DNA from: Callorhinus ursinus
Lineage: Eukaryota; Chordata; Mammalia; Carnivora; Otariidae
Assembly (NCBI RefSeq): GCF_003265705.1
Contig: NW_020313044.1
Span: forward strand, 4,282,785 to 4,346,784
Reading direction: 5' to 3'
DNA: 64,000 bases
The position numbers and the translations under genes are program-made. Positions 45,090-55,344 of this stretch are shown here, in pieces (the stretch's first letter is position 1; every line of letters begins with the position of its first letter). The notes below the pieces were generated by a model. It was not told the origin of the DNA, did not search any database, and saw nothing but the letters and a program-made list of their open reading frames with translations.

Positions 45090-45635
45090 AACTTAAAAAT
45101 GTAAATCACATAATGTCATCCCCTGCCTAAATTGCTCCCATGGTTTCCCAGTGCCTTCCACAGGAAAACTTTCTCCTTTCCTTGGCTGAGAAGACCCTGC
45201 ACCCCTGACCTCACCTCTCCCCGCCCCCATCACTTCCCCTGAACCTACTACAGGCCTCTTTCTCTTCCTCTAGCAGAGGTGCCCATTCTCCTCCCAAGGC
45301 ACTTGCACTTGCTGTCCCCCTGTTTGGGACACCTTCCTTCCGAATCTTCACAGGGTGGCTCCTTCTCGTTCTTCAGGCCAAATGCCACCTCCCTGGAGAG
45401 GCTTTCCTTGACTTCCCCGGGCAACTGTGGCCTGCCTCCTTCCCTCTCTAGCCCCTCACTGCAATTTCTATTCTTTACACCACTTAGTATCTGAAGTTAT
45501 TTATATGTTAACTTGTTCCTTGTGTGTTGTCCACTAGAACATAAGCTCCTTTGGAGTGTTCACCATTGTATCCCCAGGGTCTGGTGCTTAGTAAGTGCTC
45601 AATAAATGTTTGATGGACAAATGACCTCAGAAAAT
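45090..45635 (+). repeat. L2-type LINE 3' end, well preserved
   Basis: 'gcccattctcctcccaaggc', 'ggcacttgcacttgctgtcc', 'ctccctggagaggctttcct', 'gtaagtgctcaataaatgtt' in order to the terminus. Confidence 0.8.
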
Positions 45636-45984
45636 CTTTCCTGGGCCCCATGGAGGTAACTAGAGGAGTAAGGGGGCACACTGGGCAGAGAACTTGGCTG
45701 CTGGTTTGCACACTACATGGGGGACTGATCCCTGAGGCTCTCTCTGTCTGTCCATGAGATGACCTGGCCTGCCTTTCTGCATAGGAAGTATGTGTAGACA
45801 CATTTTCTCAGATTTTGCGTGAAGCGAGGTGGAAGAGACAAGGCTGCCTGGCATCTCCGGACCAGAGCTGGGCACCCTTAAGCTCCCTGCATGCTCCCAG
45901 CCTTTCCTGATCTTGGCTGAGGTTTGCGACTGCTCAGGAGCCCACCCAGTCACGGTCACGCCAGGGGGTTGTGGCCAGCATTGC

Positions 45985-46345
45985 CTGGCCGGGAGGGAGA
46001 GACTGCTACCTGATCTTTTGCATTCGCTGACATTCTTGGCTTTGGCATTTACAACCTCAGGGTTTTATTCCGAAGAGGCCTTTTGCATTTGATGTAAATA
46101 TTATGGTGATGAGAGGCGACATGGAGAATACCCTATAGGAAATGTAATTCCGCCCTCACCAGGCTGGAAGCCTCTCCCTGCTGCCGCTTTGGGTGGTTAT
46201 GGAGGGGATTCATTCCTCCTAGTTCCTGGGTTAACCCAGAAGGGCCCCCTCCACTCACAGGCGGCAGGGTCCGGTGGTAGTGCATTAGTTATTTTTCCAA
46301 TTTGCAGAGGCACTTTCACCCATCAATGTGCGAAGCAATCGGGGT
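45985..46345. promoter_or_regulatory. candidate enhancer block
   Basis: Unique sequence with 'gcatttgatgtaaatattat', 'gcattagttatttttccaat' and 'caatgtgcgaagcaatcggg'. The texture differs from the GC-rich flanks and no repeat is seen. Confidence 0.3.
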
Positions 46346-46739
46346 GAGTCTGGAATGGGCTCGTGTTGCATCCATTCTCTGGGTGGGGGAATGGCCCATT
46401 CTGGGGGAGGCTTTAGAGAGGTGGGGTTGGGGGGTCCATGCCAGTAATGGCACTGAAGTTCCCAAAAGTCAGCTGCTCTCTTAATCACTTCGTCAGTGAG
46501 TCTCAGTTAACCACACATCCCCCAGCAGGGTTTAGTCTTGGATCTATGCTCCTCTCTACTCTCTGTAGCACTGGGCGCCCGCTCCAGCTGTGATGGCCCT
46601 TGGTGCCATAGTCCTACTCTCTTCTCAAACTCTCAGGGAAGTGATATTTATAATCCCCATGCACACTCCCTGGGGGGGAGCTAGGACTGGAGTGCTGTCC
46701 CCAAATGGCTTGCAAGATGGAAGAGAGACATGGCACCTC

Positions 46740-46945
46740 TACACTGATGTCTCTTTGATAGGTTGTGTGACCAGGGACAAGTGATTGGATCTCTCCGAGC
46801 TTTGGTTTCCACATCCTTCAGATGAGGAAAATTCTATCTATGACGTAGATCCGAAGAGAGAGTGCACGTAAGGGGCCCTGCCCAGTGCTTGCCATGAAGT
46901 GAGTGCTCAGGAAATGTGGGCAGTTCTCATTAGGTACAGAGGGTA
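46740..46945 (+). repeat. MIR
   Basis: 'ggttgtgtgaccagggacaa', 'ctttggtttccacatccttc', 'gaagtgagtgctcaggaaat'. Confidence 0.75.
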
Positions 46946-47109
46946 TGGTGAGGGATAGGGTGACCAAGGGCCAGCTGCCAGCCTGGAAGTCCAGAATTTA
47001 CGGCTTATCTTCCTAGCTGTTCTTTGAACCTTGTATCTATAGTGAACCGTCACTCAATTAATAAACACTGGTGATTTGGATGTGTAGTGAGTGCTTTCAT
47101 CATCATCAG

Positions 47110-47230
47110 TAAGCCAATATAACTTAGAGTTCAAATTCTGCAGTCAGAGAAACCGTTCGAATCCCAGCTTGGCCTCTAGATACTGGACTTTATAAAGTTT
47201 TGTTTTCTTCATGTATAGAAGTGAGTACTA
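47110..47230 (+). repeat. MIR, left part of a SINE-split copy
   Basis: 'caaattctgcagtcagagaa', 'cgttcgaatcccagcttggc', 'gttttcttcatgtatagaag'. Confidence 0.75.
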
Positions 47231-47436
47231 GGGGCGCCTGGGTGGTTCAGTTGGTTAAGCGTCTGCCTTCAGCTCAGGTCATGATCTCAGGGTCCTGGGA
47301 TCAAGCCAAGGTCGGGCTCCTTGCTCAGCAGGGAGTCTGCTTCTCCCTCTCCCTCTGCCCCTCCCCCTGCTCTCATGCGTGTGCACTCTCTCTCTCAAAT
47401 AAATAAATAAAATCTTTTTTAAAAAAAGAAGAAGAA
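47231..47436 (+). mobile_element. CAN SINE, first of a stacked pair
   Basis: Full copy ending in an A-rich tail with 'gaagaagaag'. The next SINE begins right at that tail, so the pair arose by insertion into the tail. Confidence 0.9.
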
Positions 47437-47680
47437 GGGCGCCTGGGTGGCTCAGTTGGTTAAGCGACTGCCTTCGGCTCAGGTCATGATCCTGGAGTCC
47501 CGGGATCGAGTCCCGCATCGGGCTCCCTGCTCAGCAGGGAGTCTGCTTCTCCCTCTGACCCTCTTGGATCTCGTGCTCTCTCTCTCTCTCTATCTCATTC
47601 TCTCTCTCAAATAAATAAATAAATAAATAAATCTTTAAAAAAATAAATAAAAAATAAAGAAAATAAAAAATAAAAAAAGA
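47437..47680 (+). mobile_element. CAN SINE, second of a stacked pair
   Basis: Full copy with a long (TAAA)n/A-rich tail also ending 'gaagaagaag', matching the sequence at its left edge as a target duplication. The outer duplication 'gtgagtacta'/'gagtgctaa' belongs to the first SINE. Confidence 0.9.
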
Positions 47681-47687
47681 AGAAGAA

Positions 47688-47772
47688 GAGAGTGCTAATA
47701 GAACCATGTCAGATGTGAAGATTGCAGGACAGCGTTTGGCATATAGCAAGCCCCTTGTGAATGTGCCCTGGG
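47688..47772 (+). repeat. MIR, right part
   Basis: 'gattgcaggacagcgtttgg' and 'catatagcaagccccttgtg' continue the MIR after the SINE pair. Confidence 0.65.
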
Positions 47773-47879
47773 GTGCGATGGGAAAGCCTCCAGAGTTGAG
47801 ATCAGAGGCCTGGGTTTAATCTCCATACGATGGAGGAAGGATGCTCCGCGTGTGTCTGGAGAGTGAGTGAAGGATGGCG

Positions 47880-47974
47880 GAGATTTTAGGATGTGGATTC
47901 AGAGAACTTGGATCCCAGGTTTATCACTTACTTTCAGTGCGCTTTGGGACAAATGACTTCGCCTCTTTGAACTT
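47880..47974 (+). repeat. MIR, left part of an LTR-split copy
   Basis: 'cccaggtttatcacttactt' and 'gcgctttgggacaaatgact' are sense MIR. The core resumes at 48514. Confidence 0.65.
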
Positions 47975-48513
47975 AAAGGAAGGAAAATTTCTTCTTCTAC
48001 CCTCAAGGTCTTGGGGCTAAGGATTAAATTTACATGAGACACATTAACAGGAGGAAAAAACCCCAAAGTTTAATTATGTGTGCACGGAGGCCCAATAATG
48101 AAATTCAGACCTAAAGAAATGAGCAAGGCAGGCAGTTTTTACACTTCTTAGACCAAGAGACAATACATTTGTGAGGAATTGACAAGACAAAGAAAACTTA
48201 ACTTTGGGAGCTTCCATTAGTAAGGAATTCTCAGTGGAATTTGGACCGGGGTAGTAAGTTAGTAATAAGTAACAAGGGTTGTTTAGACAGTCTTCTCGGC
48301 TCTAAATTTCCCATCTCTGGTGATAAAGATGTCTCTTTACCTCCTGGTACAGAGAGGGCACCTTTCACATGGGAGATTTATTTCCTGCTTTCAGGGAGAC
48401 AGAGAAGGGTCTGAGTGTCCTTCTTGTCCAGGCTGTCTCTTAAGGAACTTTTATTTTGGATAATTAGTATGCCAAAGTGGCATGTTTGGGGCAGCCTGCC
48501 TTTGGTCCCTACA
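47975..48513 (-). mobile_element. possible solo LTR inserted in a MIR
   Basis: A block of about 540 bases sits between two MIR halves, with 'gaactt' at 47969-47974 and 'gaacctt' at 48514-48520 as a short target duplication. On the minus strand it begins with TGTAGGGACC and contains an AATTAAA signal before a T-rich, C-rich end. These features fit a retroviral LTR, but the expected terminal CA is not clear and I cannot name the family. No viral gene is present. Confidence 0.45.
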
Positions 48514-48640
48514 GAACCTTGGGTTCTCTCAGTATAAAACAAGATAATACCTACTCCCCAGCATTACTGCGGAATAGACAGTTAATATTAAAATGCCTTG
48601 TAAACCATAGGGCACTGTGCTCACTCTAGTTTAATATTAC
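48514..48640 (+). repeat. MIR, right part
   Basis: 'cctactccccagcattactg' and 'ccttgtaaaccatagggcac' complete the split MIR. Confidence 0.65.
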
Positions 48641-49720
48641 TTTGAGCAGAGCCCTGGGTGAAGAACTATGAGGGCTCCAAAGATATGCAAAATCCTTGGC
48701 CCCAGCCCTGGAAGAGCTGTGAGAGATCTGGGGAAAGAAGGCACAAGGCAAGGGCAGAACTAGAGATTTGCACCCATTCACTGATTGCACACATATTTAC
48801 AGAGTACTAGGCATGCTTTTATAGGTCTGTTGGAGGTTTTAGGTTAGGCCTGAAGGGGAGCCCAGAAGGTCAGGGTAAGGCCCCTGGATTGACCGTTGTG
48901 TGGGCGGAGGTCTCCGATAGCCTATGTACCATCTGTGCTCCTGAGTTCCTGCGTGGGGCAGGCCCCCCGGCTCGCTCAGGCAATTTCCTCAGCCGCTCTC
49001 TGAGGGAGCAATGTGCAGAGTCCATTGTAGGGAGAGCATCTGAATCAGCCATTCAGTACGTGGCCCTTCCCCAAAGGTCGGTGGCCTATCTGGCCACTGC
49101 AGCTGGTGGCCACAAAAGACCTGCCGAGAATCCAATCTAATGGAGCGGCAAAGGCCCCAGCCGCTCTTCCTGAGAGCTCGAGGGTGAGTTGCAAGGTGAT
49201 TTCACTGCGGTCGCTTTCTCCCTTTAGACACAGGCTGTCCTCAAGGGCAAAAATAGCAGCTTCAGAGGCAAGAGAGTTGTGACATCATCCCCAGGTTCAG
49301 CCAGCAAACCCCTCTCCAGACAGCTGATCCCGCTTGCTCCTTGGAGACCAAAGCCAAGGTCCTAGTGGATGATTCTGGTGGCCCTGGACCCCTTCCAGCC
49401 CCCTGGCTCCAGTCCTGGGCTCTGTCTGTGAACAGAAATCCCCCTAACTTGGCTTTTTACCTGGGTGAAGAGAAGTGCACTCAGCAGTGTTCTGTGGCTG
49501 GGCCCATGCCCACCTCCACCTCCCCAGGGCTAAACACCACAGACTTGCAGGGGCCTCCAGCCTCCCCGGGGCAGGAGCACACAGACTGGGCTGCACACAC
49601 TGAGGATGGCACCCAGCCTGGAGGCTGAGCTGCGGGGGAAGACATTCTGCAGTCCCTGGGAAGAGGGAGGGAGGGAGGGAGGAAGGAGGAAGGGGGTTTG
49701 CAGAGAGAATAGAGGAGTTT
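48640..49720. other. mostly unique DNA
   Basis: A worn L2-type fragment may lie near 48770-48830. About 48890-49140 is moderately CpG-rich without a clear island. No exon is supported. Confidence 0.35.
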
Positions 49721-49728
49721 GTGCACAG

Positions 49729-49756
49729 GGGTGTGTGTGTGTGTGTGTGTGTGTGC
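49729..49756. repeat. (GT)n microsatellite
   Basis: A GT run of about 25 bases after a GGGA-rich stretch at 49665-49690. Confidence 0.92.
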
Positions 49757-50068
49757 ATACGCACGTGCATGCACTGCAGCAGAAGATAGCAGGAATGGGA
49801 ACTCCACAGTCTCTACTGATTAGAAGGGTTTTGAAATTGATAAATTACTTTGTATTGGGGCAAAATGATTTGCCCAGATTTCAAATGTCTCAGAGAAGGG
49901 AAGCTGCTCTTGGGCCAACTATTGATTGCATTTAATAGAGCTGGGACTTTCTCACTTAAAAACAACGAAATAAACATCTAAGAGAAGGCACTAACTCACC
50001 ACTCTCTCTTCCTTCCCTCTCTCTCTTCTCTCTGAGAACAGAAAGGAACCCAGGGACCAAACAAAGCT

Positions 50069-50092
50069 GGGGCGGGGGTGGGGCAGTGGGGG
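50069..50092 (+). other. G-quadruplex motif
   Basis: Four runs of at least four G with loops of 1, 1 and 4 bases. Confidence 0.65.
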
Positions 50093-50099
50093 CAGTGCT

Positions 50100-50960
50100 G
50101 ATACCAGAGGCATGGAGTTCCTCTGGGGCAGATTGATGGTGGGCGCTCAGGAGAACAGGGGACCCTGGGTTGGTCCCATTCTTCACAGATCGATTTTTGC
50201 CAACAGCGACTGTCAGAGCCTTTGATAAATCACTAACGCAAGTGATGAATGCCCTGAGGCCGGGTGGGGTGGGAGAAAGGATGCTAGTCTGGGAAGCAGT
50301 TCCAGAGAAGGATGGGGGTGAGAATGGAGGGCTGGTGGGCAGAGGGAGCCAACGAGTTAAAGCTGAGTTCTAGAAATTCTGTGAGATACCCCCAGATAGC
50401 TAATCCTGACTTTGTCTTTCAGTAGGATTTGACCACAATCATTAACTCAACGGCGCTTCAGAATTCATTTTCATTCTGTCTCTTGTCTGTCTCTTGCTGT
50501 CTGTCTCACTGTCTACCTCTTTATCTGGCTTCCAAATGGACTCTGATGGCTTCCTCCCAAGAGAGGCTTCCCTTGGGTCTGCTGGAAAATGAGAAGGAGT
50601 GTGGGGAGTAGCAAGTAGGGGGTTGGCAGTGGGCAGTGGAGGGGAATGGGGTTAGGCCTCTTGAAATGGGTAGAAGTGAGGGTCCCGGGGGCCAGCAGAG
50701 AGAGGGTGAGGCTGGGGGAATGGAAATATGAATTTGCGGAGTAGCCCTGGCCAGAGAGAAGTCAGTTTCCAAGGTGTCTTTTTTCTCATGGAGGGAAAGA
50801 TCAGTCATGTGGTTTTCTCATCCCTCTCCCCAATGCAGTGAGAGCAGAAAACTGACTTGATTGGGCTAAAGAATAGCAAGAAGTGTGGAGAGGGAGACAG
50901 ACCAACCCAGAACCGTAGACCTGATCTCTCATCACGGCCAGAGTCTGCCTTATAGGCAGC
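50100..50960. other. unique DNA, nothing recognised
   Basis: A CT/GT-rich patch lies at 50475-50520. No exon or repeat is supported. Confidence 0.35.
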
Positions 50961-50969
50961 CCAGCTCAC

Positions 50970-51125
50970 AGACCAGGAGTCTGAATTAGTTCTGGGGTGA
51001 CCTTGGACATGTGACTTAGTTTCATTCAAATTCTGGTTCCTTGTCTATACATATATGAGGTTCTTAGAACAGGACCTGGCCCATAGCAAGCATTCAGTAA
51101 ATGTTAGCTGGGAACCTTATTATTC
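50970..51125 (+). repeat. MIR
   Basis: 'gtgaccttggacatgtgact', 'ggttccttgtctatacatat', 'catagcaagcattcagtaaa'. Confidence 0.75.
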
Positions 51126-51461
51126 TCCCCGGTAACAGCATGGCAGAGTCTGAAGTCATGAAAAACTCAAAATGTGTCAGCCACATTGGAGTCAAAAGAG
51201 GGGACTCCTGGCTCTTTCTGAGGGTGGAGAATTCTACCCAAATTACTGATCTGCAGGCCAAGCCTGTTCCGAGCTTCTGTCCCTAAGGTCCGTGCTGAAA
51301 TGTCATGGGCTGAGTCCCGGCTGCTCTGTAAAGGCATCTGAAACTTAGTCTTTGAGATGCCTGCCAGGCTCCTGCCTGGCCCACGGGCTTCTGCCCACAC
51401 TGGTTGGTCTTGGCTCCTTACCCCCCCTCATCCAGGCAGCCGCTCCCACACTCCCAGCCCT

Positions 51462-51482
51462 GGCTCTGTCCGTGGTGCTAAC
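51462..51482 (-). promoter_or_regulatory. RE1/NRSE (REST-binding) site
   Basis: The 21-base element matches 18 of 21 positions of the canonical RE1 consensus read on the minus strand, with both halves and the normal spacing intact ('ctgtccgtggtgct' is exact). REST represses neuronal genes outside neurons through such sites. The surrounding sequence is not repetitive. It suggests a neuronal or neuroendocrine gene nearby. Confidence 0.65.
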
Positions 51483-51594
51483 CCACATGGCAGCCCAAGA
51501 CTTGCCCACAGTGCAGAACTTCCCATCTCAACCATCCGCTCTTGTCCCCCAAATTCAACATCTCTGATGATCTCCCCAGTCACCAGGAATGAAT

Positions 51595-51930
51595 TCTGAG
51601 CTCACGTTCTGGAACGCTGCCAGGAAGAAGAAAGCGGCGTTAGTATAAAGAATCACACAAAAGGCCGCAGGTAATTATGTCTCTTTTAAGCTGCTAACAG
51701 GATTGGCCATTTGATAAATGGGAGGATTTGAGGCTGTTTTGTCACTGACAAGCTGTTGTAAGATCATATTGGAAGCTGAAGACAGTTTATCTTCATGTGT
51801 GTAGTGGAGAGAGGGGAATTCTCCGTGGATTTTACACCCTCTTCAAATTAACGTGATTTCCTAGGCCGTCCTGTGCACGGGAGCGAGTGATCTTTATGAC
51901 TCACCCCCTGATTAGATTACCTGGCTCAGC
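51595..51930. promoter_or_regulatory. candidate enhancer block
   Basis: Unique DNA with 'gcaggtaattatgtctcttt', 'cttcaaattaacgtgatttc' and 'cccctgattagattacctgg', homeodomain-type cores at both ends. It follows the RE1 site by 110 bases. No repeat signature. Confidence 0.38.
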
Positions 51931-51934
51931 AGCC

Positions 51935-52415
51935 ACCTCCAGCCCCTCTGAGTGCCCTCTCCCTCCCTAAGCCCCTCCCTGCTCCCCATCACTCCGCTCT
52001 CCCTCCACCTCTATCTCCCCTCTGACCTCCTCCAGCCCTGGTCTCAGGGCCAGCTGCTGAGCAAGCCCACAGCTCAATTACTGCTGGTTACCCCCAGAGG
52101 CAGAGAGATCTGGTTTCTTCCATTTCTCTGGAGGGAGCAGAAGAGCAGGAGGTGGGATTCAATGAAGAGGGAGGCAATGGGAGAGAGAGGGAGGGAAGCA
52201 GAGGAGGAGAGAATGAAGGAGACAAAGAGGGAGTCTAACCAGAGAAACAGTGCCAAGCCGAGGTAAAGAAAAGAAAGACTAGACGGAAAAAAACAGTAGC
52301 GACGGGAGAGGAAAGGTTTTCTCTTTCATTTTCAGAATGCTGTTCTCCACAAGAACCACGGTGCCCTCCTTCCCTGAACCCCTGAATTAAGCAGGTCCCC
52401 CACTACTTTCTTTGA
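51935..52415. other. purine/pyrimidine-biased unique DNA
   Basis: A CT-rich stretch (51940-52040) is followed by a GA-rich stretch (52125-52235). No exon. Confidence 0.4.
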
Positions 52416-52419
52416 TAGC

Positions 52420-52612
52420 TCTGTTTTATCATCTTCAGAGCTCTTACTGCTATTATCTTGTTTATTTATTTATTTGCTTTTAAAATATTTGTCCTCACTC
52501 CTAAATTAGAAGACCCAAGGGCAGTAGTCATGGCTGCTATGTTCTTCCTAGGACCCCGGCACCTAGCACCTAGTAGGTCCTTGCTAAATGTTTATTGACT
52601 GCATGAAGTGGA
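52420..52612 (+). repeat. L2-type LINE 3' end
   Basis: 'cttgtttatttatttatttg', 'ggaccccggcacctagcacc', 'gctaaatgtttattgactgc'. Confidence 0.7.
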
Positions 52613-52769
52613 AGGTCTGAAGGGGGCAGGGCTGGCTTGCCCTCCTGGCAGGGGTCCAGGATGGGATTGCCAAGGATATCATCACTGACTGGATTCGGGG
52701 AGACATTTCTGGGGAAGGGAATGCTTCATTAGTTCTTTGGACAGAATTAGGTATCCTCCAGAACAAAGC

Positions 52770-52897
52770 TTTTCCGAATGTGGTCTGTGATTCACCGCAT
52801 CAGAGTCCCCTGGCAACCTGTATCTTCACAAGTACTCCACGTGATCTGATGCAGTGGGTCTGAAGTTCACACTTTCAGAAACACTATTCTGGGGAAT
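52770..52897. mobile_element. MER5A-like hAT fragment
   Basis: 'gaatgtggtctgtgattcac' and 'tcagagtcccctggcaacct' on the left, with 'gatgcagtgggtctgaagtt' on the right, follow the layout of the small hAT element MER5A. It is worn. Confidence 0.45.
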
Positions 52898-52956
52898 GGG
52901 TGAACAGGATGCTCCTGCTCCAGGGGGTGTCTTAGCAGAACCAGGGGCTTAGGCTG

Positions 52957-52959
<3 letters not shown>

Positions 52960-52997
<38 letters not shown>
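52960..52997. repeat. (GT)n microsatellite
   Basis: Pure GT run of about 38 bases. Confidence 0.95.
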
Positions 52998-53469
52998 TAA
53001 GGGTCATTGTTGGAATACCTGCAGGGGAATGAGGAAGCTAAAATCCATTATTTCCAGCCAGTTGCCACCTCATTCTACACACACACTGGGCGCTACTTGT
53101 GCAAGAGCCCCCAACTTCAAAAGAAAATCTCCCCTTCCTTTGGGGAGCCTGCTGGGGACAGTTCCCCCACCTGACCCAGGAGCCTGGAGGAAGCAGAAGG
53201 CAGCAACAGATGTGAGGAGGAGAAGGGCGCCTCCTTGTCCCATACTCAGAGGCCTCTGCTTTCTAACACATTGATGTTTCTGCAGCTGTTAAGTCATGCC
53301 TCATTTCCTAAGCAAGCTGAGCAGACCACCCTCAAGCCCCAGGCCAGGCTCCCTGCCTCTTCAGGGGACCTCCCCCAGACTTGTCAGCAATGTATACTCC
53401 AGGATGGATCGACTGCTACCCCAGCATGTGCTCCCCCCCACCCCACCTCAAATGCCACAGTCCCATCAT

Positions 53470-53732
53470 ACCAGACACAGGCATGGCCCACACAGCTCTC
53501 TTCTTTGCTGGACCTTCCCAGGTCTCCTGGCTTTCTGCTACCACATCTTGACATCCTCTACTGCTTGCAACGCTCATCTCTCTTGTCATTATATATTCAG
53601 TCTATCTTCCCTACTAGACTGTGAGCTCCATGGCAGGAGTGGAGCTCCTGTGTCTTGTCCACTACCATATCCCTGCCACCACCACTCACAATGCCTGGCA
53701 TGTGGTGGGCACTCAGCTGGGAAGACTGACTT
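53470..53732 (+). repeat. L2-type LINE 3' end
   Basis: 'ccctactagactgtgagctc', 'ccactaccatatccctgcca', 'caatgcctggcatgtggtgg'. It meets an antisense copy tail to tail. Confidence 0.7.
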
Positions 53733-53737
53733 AGAAC

Positions 53738-54440
53738 AATTTGTTCAACAAATGGTTCTTGAGCATCAGTTGTGTGTCAAGCACAGTGTTAGACCCTGAA
53801 GATGCAGTGGCAGGCAAAAAAGCACCCTCTCTCCTCTCACAGAGGCTACAATCTGGTGGAGAGATGGATAGTTGTCAAATAATCATACAGATTACTCTAT
53901 ACAACTGTGACAGGTGCTTTGTAGAGGTTCATGTTGCCAACAAGGGTACATAAGAGGGGGATTTGGTTTTGTTAAGTACGCCAGGGAAATTTCCTGAGAA
54001 GGTGTAATTTCTCTGAGATGGAGAAGGTTGTGTAGAGCAACAGTAGAGAAAAGTGTTCTGGAGAGACAGAAAAGCATGTGCGAAGGCCCTGTGGCAGGAA
54101 GGAGCATGTCTTCTACAAGGAACTAAAAAACCAGAAGGTCTGGAGTTGTGGGGTGAATGGAGAGGCTGGAAGGCAGGCAGAAGCCAGACCACGCAGGGCC
54201 TTGTCAGGTAAGGTAAAGAATTTATTTCTTCATCTAAGAGCAAAGGGTTTAAACACTGAAGAGTTCAAACAGCAGGGGGGCAGGCACAGGCAACAGTGAT
54301 ATAATCAGCATTGCATTTTGAAAAGGTCACTCAGGCTTCAGTATGAAGAAGGAAGGGAGGGGCTTGGGTGAGGCAAAGGGATCAGTAAGTAGCCCACTGC
54401 AGCCACCTGGGCTCAGATTAGGAAGGTGCTGGTGGAGATC
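53738..54440 (-). repeat. L2-type LINE 3' sequence, antisense, long
   Basis: Long, well-ordered reversed copy: 'tttgttcaacaaatggttct', 'gcgaaggccctgtggcagga', 'agaccacgcagggccttgtc', 'tttgaaaaggtcactcaggc'. It is the most complete antisense member here. Confidence 0.7.
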
Positions 54441-54759
54441 AAGAGTAGTAAATGGTTTTTGAAAGAAAGTTTTCAAGCAACACCGCAGGCCGGTGGCAAA
54501 ACCAGGACTAGTACCCATCCCCAGGCTTTGCACTTTCCTGTAGCTATTGGCCTCCTTCTGGAATGTCCAGTGGGCCACAATAAGGAGGGGTTGGCTCCCA
54601 GGCCTCCCCCAGAAGTATGCCTTGTTTCTGGCCCCCTAGTTTCCCATATTCTGTACTGTCTTTCTCTGGGCTTGCCCATATATGTCCTCTTCCAAGCTGG
54701 AAGCCTCTGACTAAATACCCATCTAAGAAGTGGGTTTCTCTCCTAGCCCCAGGTGCTTT

Positions 54760-54778
54760 GCATTCTGGGAATTGTAGT
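54760..54778 (-). promoter_or_regulatory. ZNF143/STAF site
   Basis: On the minus strand this reads ACTACAATTCCCAGAATGC, a near-perfect match to the long ZNF143 (STAF) motif, which is typical of housekeeping promoters. An X-box follows at 54833. Confidence 0.6.
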
Positions 54779-54832
54779 TCTAGAGCGGGAATGCTGGGTC
54801 GGCTCCTGACTGTGGGTCTGGCAGGCAGCCTG

Positions 54833-54846
54833 GTTGCCATGGCAGC
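54833..54846. promoter_or_regulatory. RFX X-box
   Basis: GTTGCCATGGCAGC is a nearly symmetrical X-box, one base from the ideal palindrome GTTGCCATGGCAAC. RFX factors bind such sites in promoters of ciliary genes, among others. It lies about 55 bases from the ZNF143 site. Confidence 0.55.
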
Positions 54847-55344
54847 AGCTGGGCTGGAGCCACCGAACCATTTCATCCACAGCTCTGCTGGCTCAGAGAG
54901 CCTCCCAGCAAGAAAGCTTGGGCTCTGGGGAGGAGGAGGGAGGAAAGGGAGAGAAGGCAAAGGAGGGAGGGGAGGACCTCATGGGCCTTCCCCAGAGGCC
55001 TGGGCTAAGCCTCACCCTGCTCTGGAGCTTCAGGACTGAACTGCCGAGAAGTCACCAGCTTATCCTCAGAGCAGGACTCCCCAGCCACTGGGAGCCAGTT
55101 CTGCTGCTCAGTTCTTGTCAGTCAATCAGACCCTATAATTCAGCTCTGTGAATGCCTAAGTCCGCACCAGAACAGAGGAAGGAGGGAGCAGCTCCCTCCC
55201 CTGGGGAACATGGAGCCTGTGTAGAAAGGAAAAAAATGTCCAAAATAATTACTTAGGAAGGAAAAAGTCCTGCTCATTTTTCCTCCAAAATAACTCCAGG
55301 ATCCATTCCCTTCTCTCTGTCCCTCGGCCATAGTCCTGGTTCAT

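Larger units (their letters stand above)
54745..55035 (+). promoter_or_regulatory. candidate promoter / first exon, unproven
   Basis: The ZNF143 and X-box pair lies around an ATG at 54791 that opens a plus-strand frame to 55039 (83 codons from that ATG). The first 20 or so residues are hydrophobic with small side chains, which could be a signal or membrane segment by chance. Later residues turn into a glycine-arginine low-complexity run. I do not recognise the product and would not call a gene without transcript data. Confidence 0.2.

Noticed and set aside
49444..49807. histidine-threonine repeat frames on the minus strand
   Set aside because: Translation of a GT/CA microsatellite and flanks.
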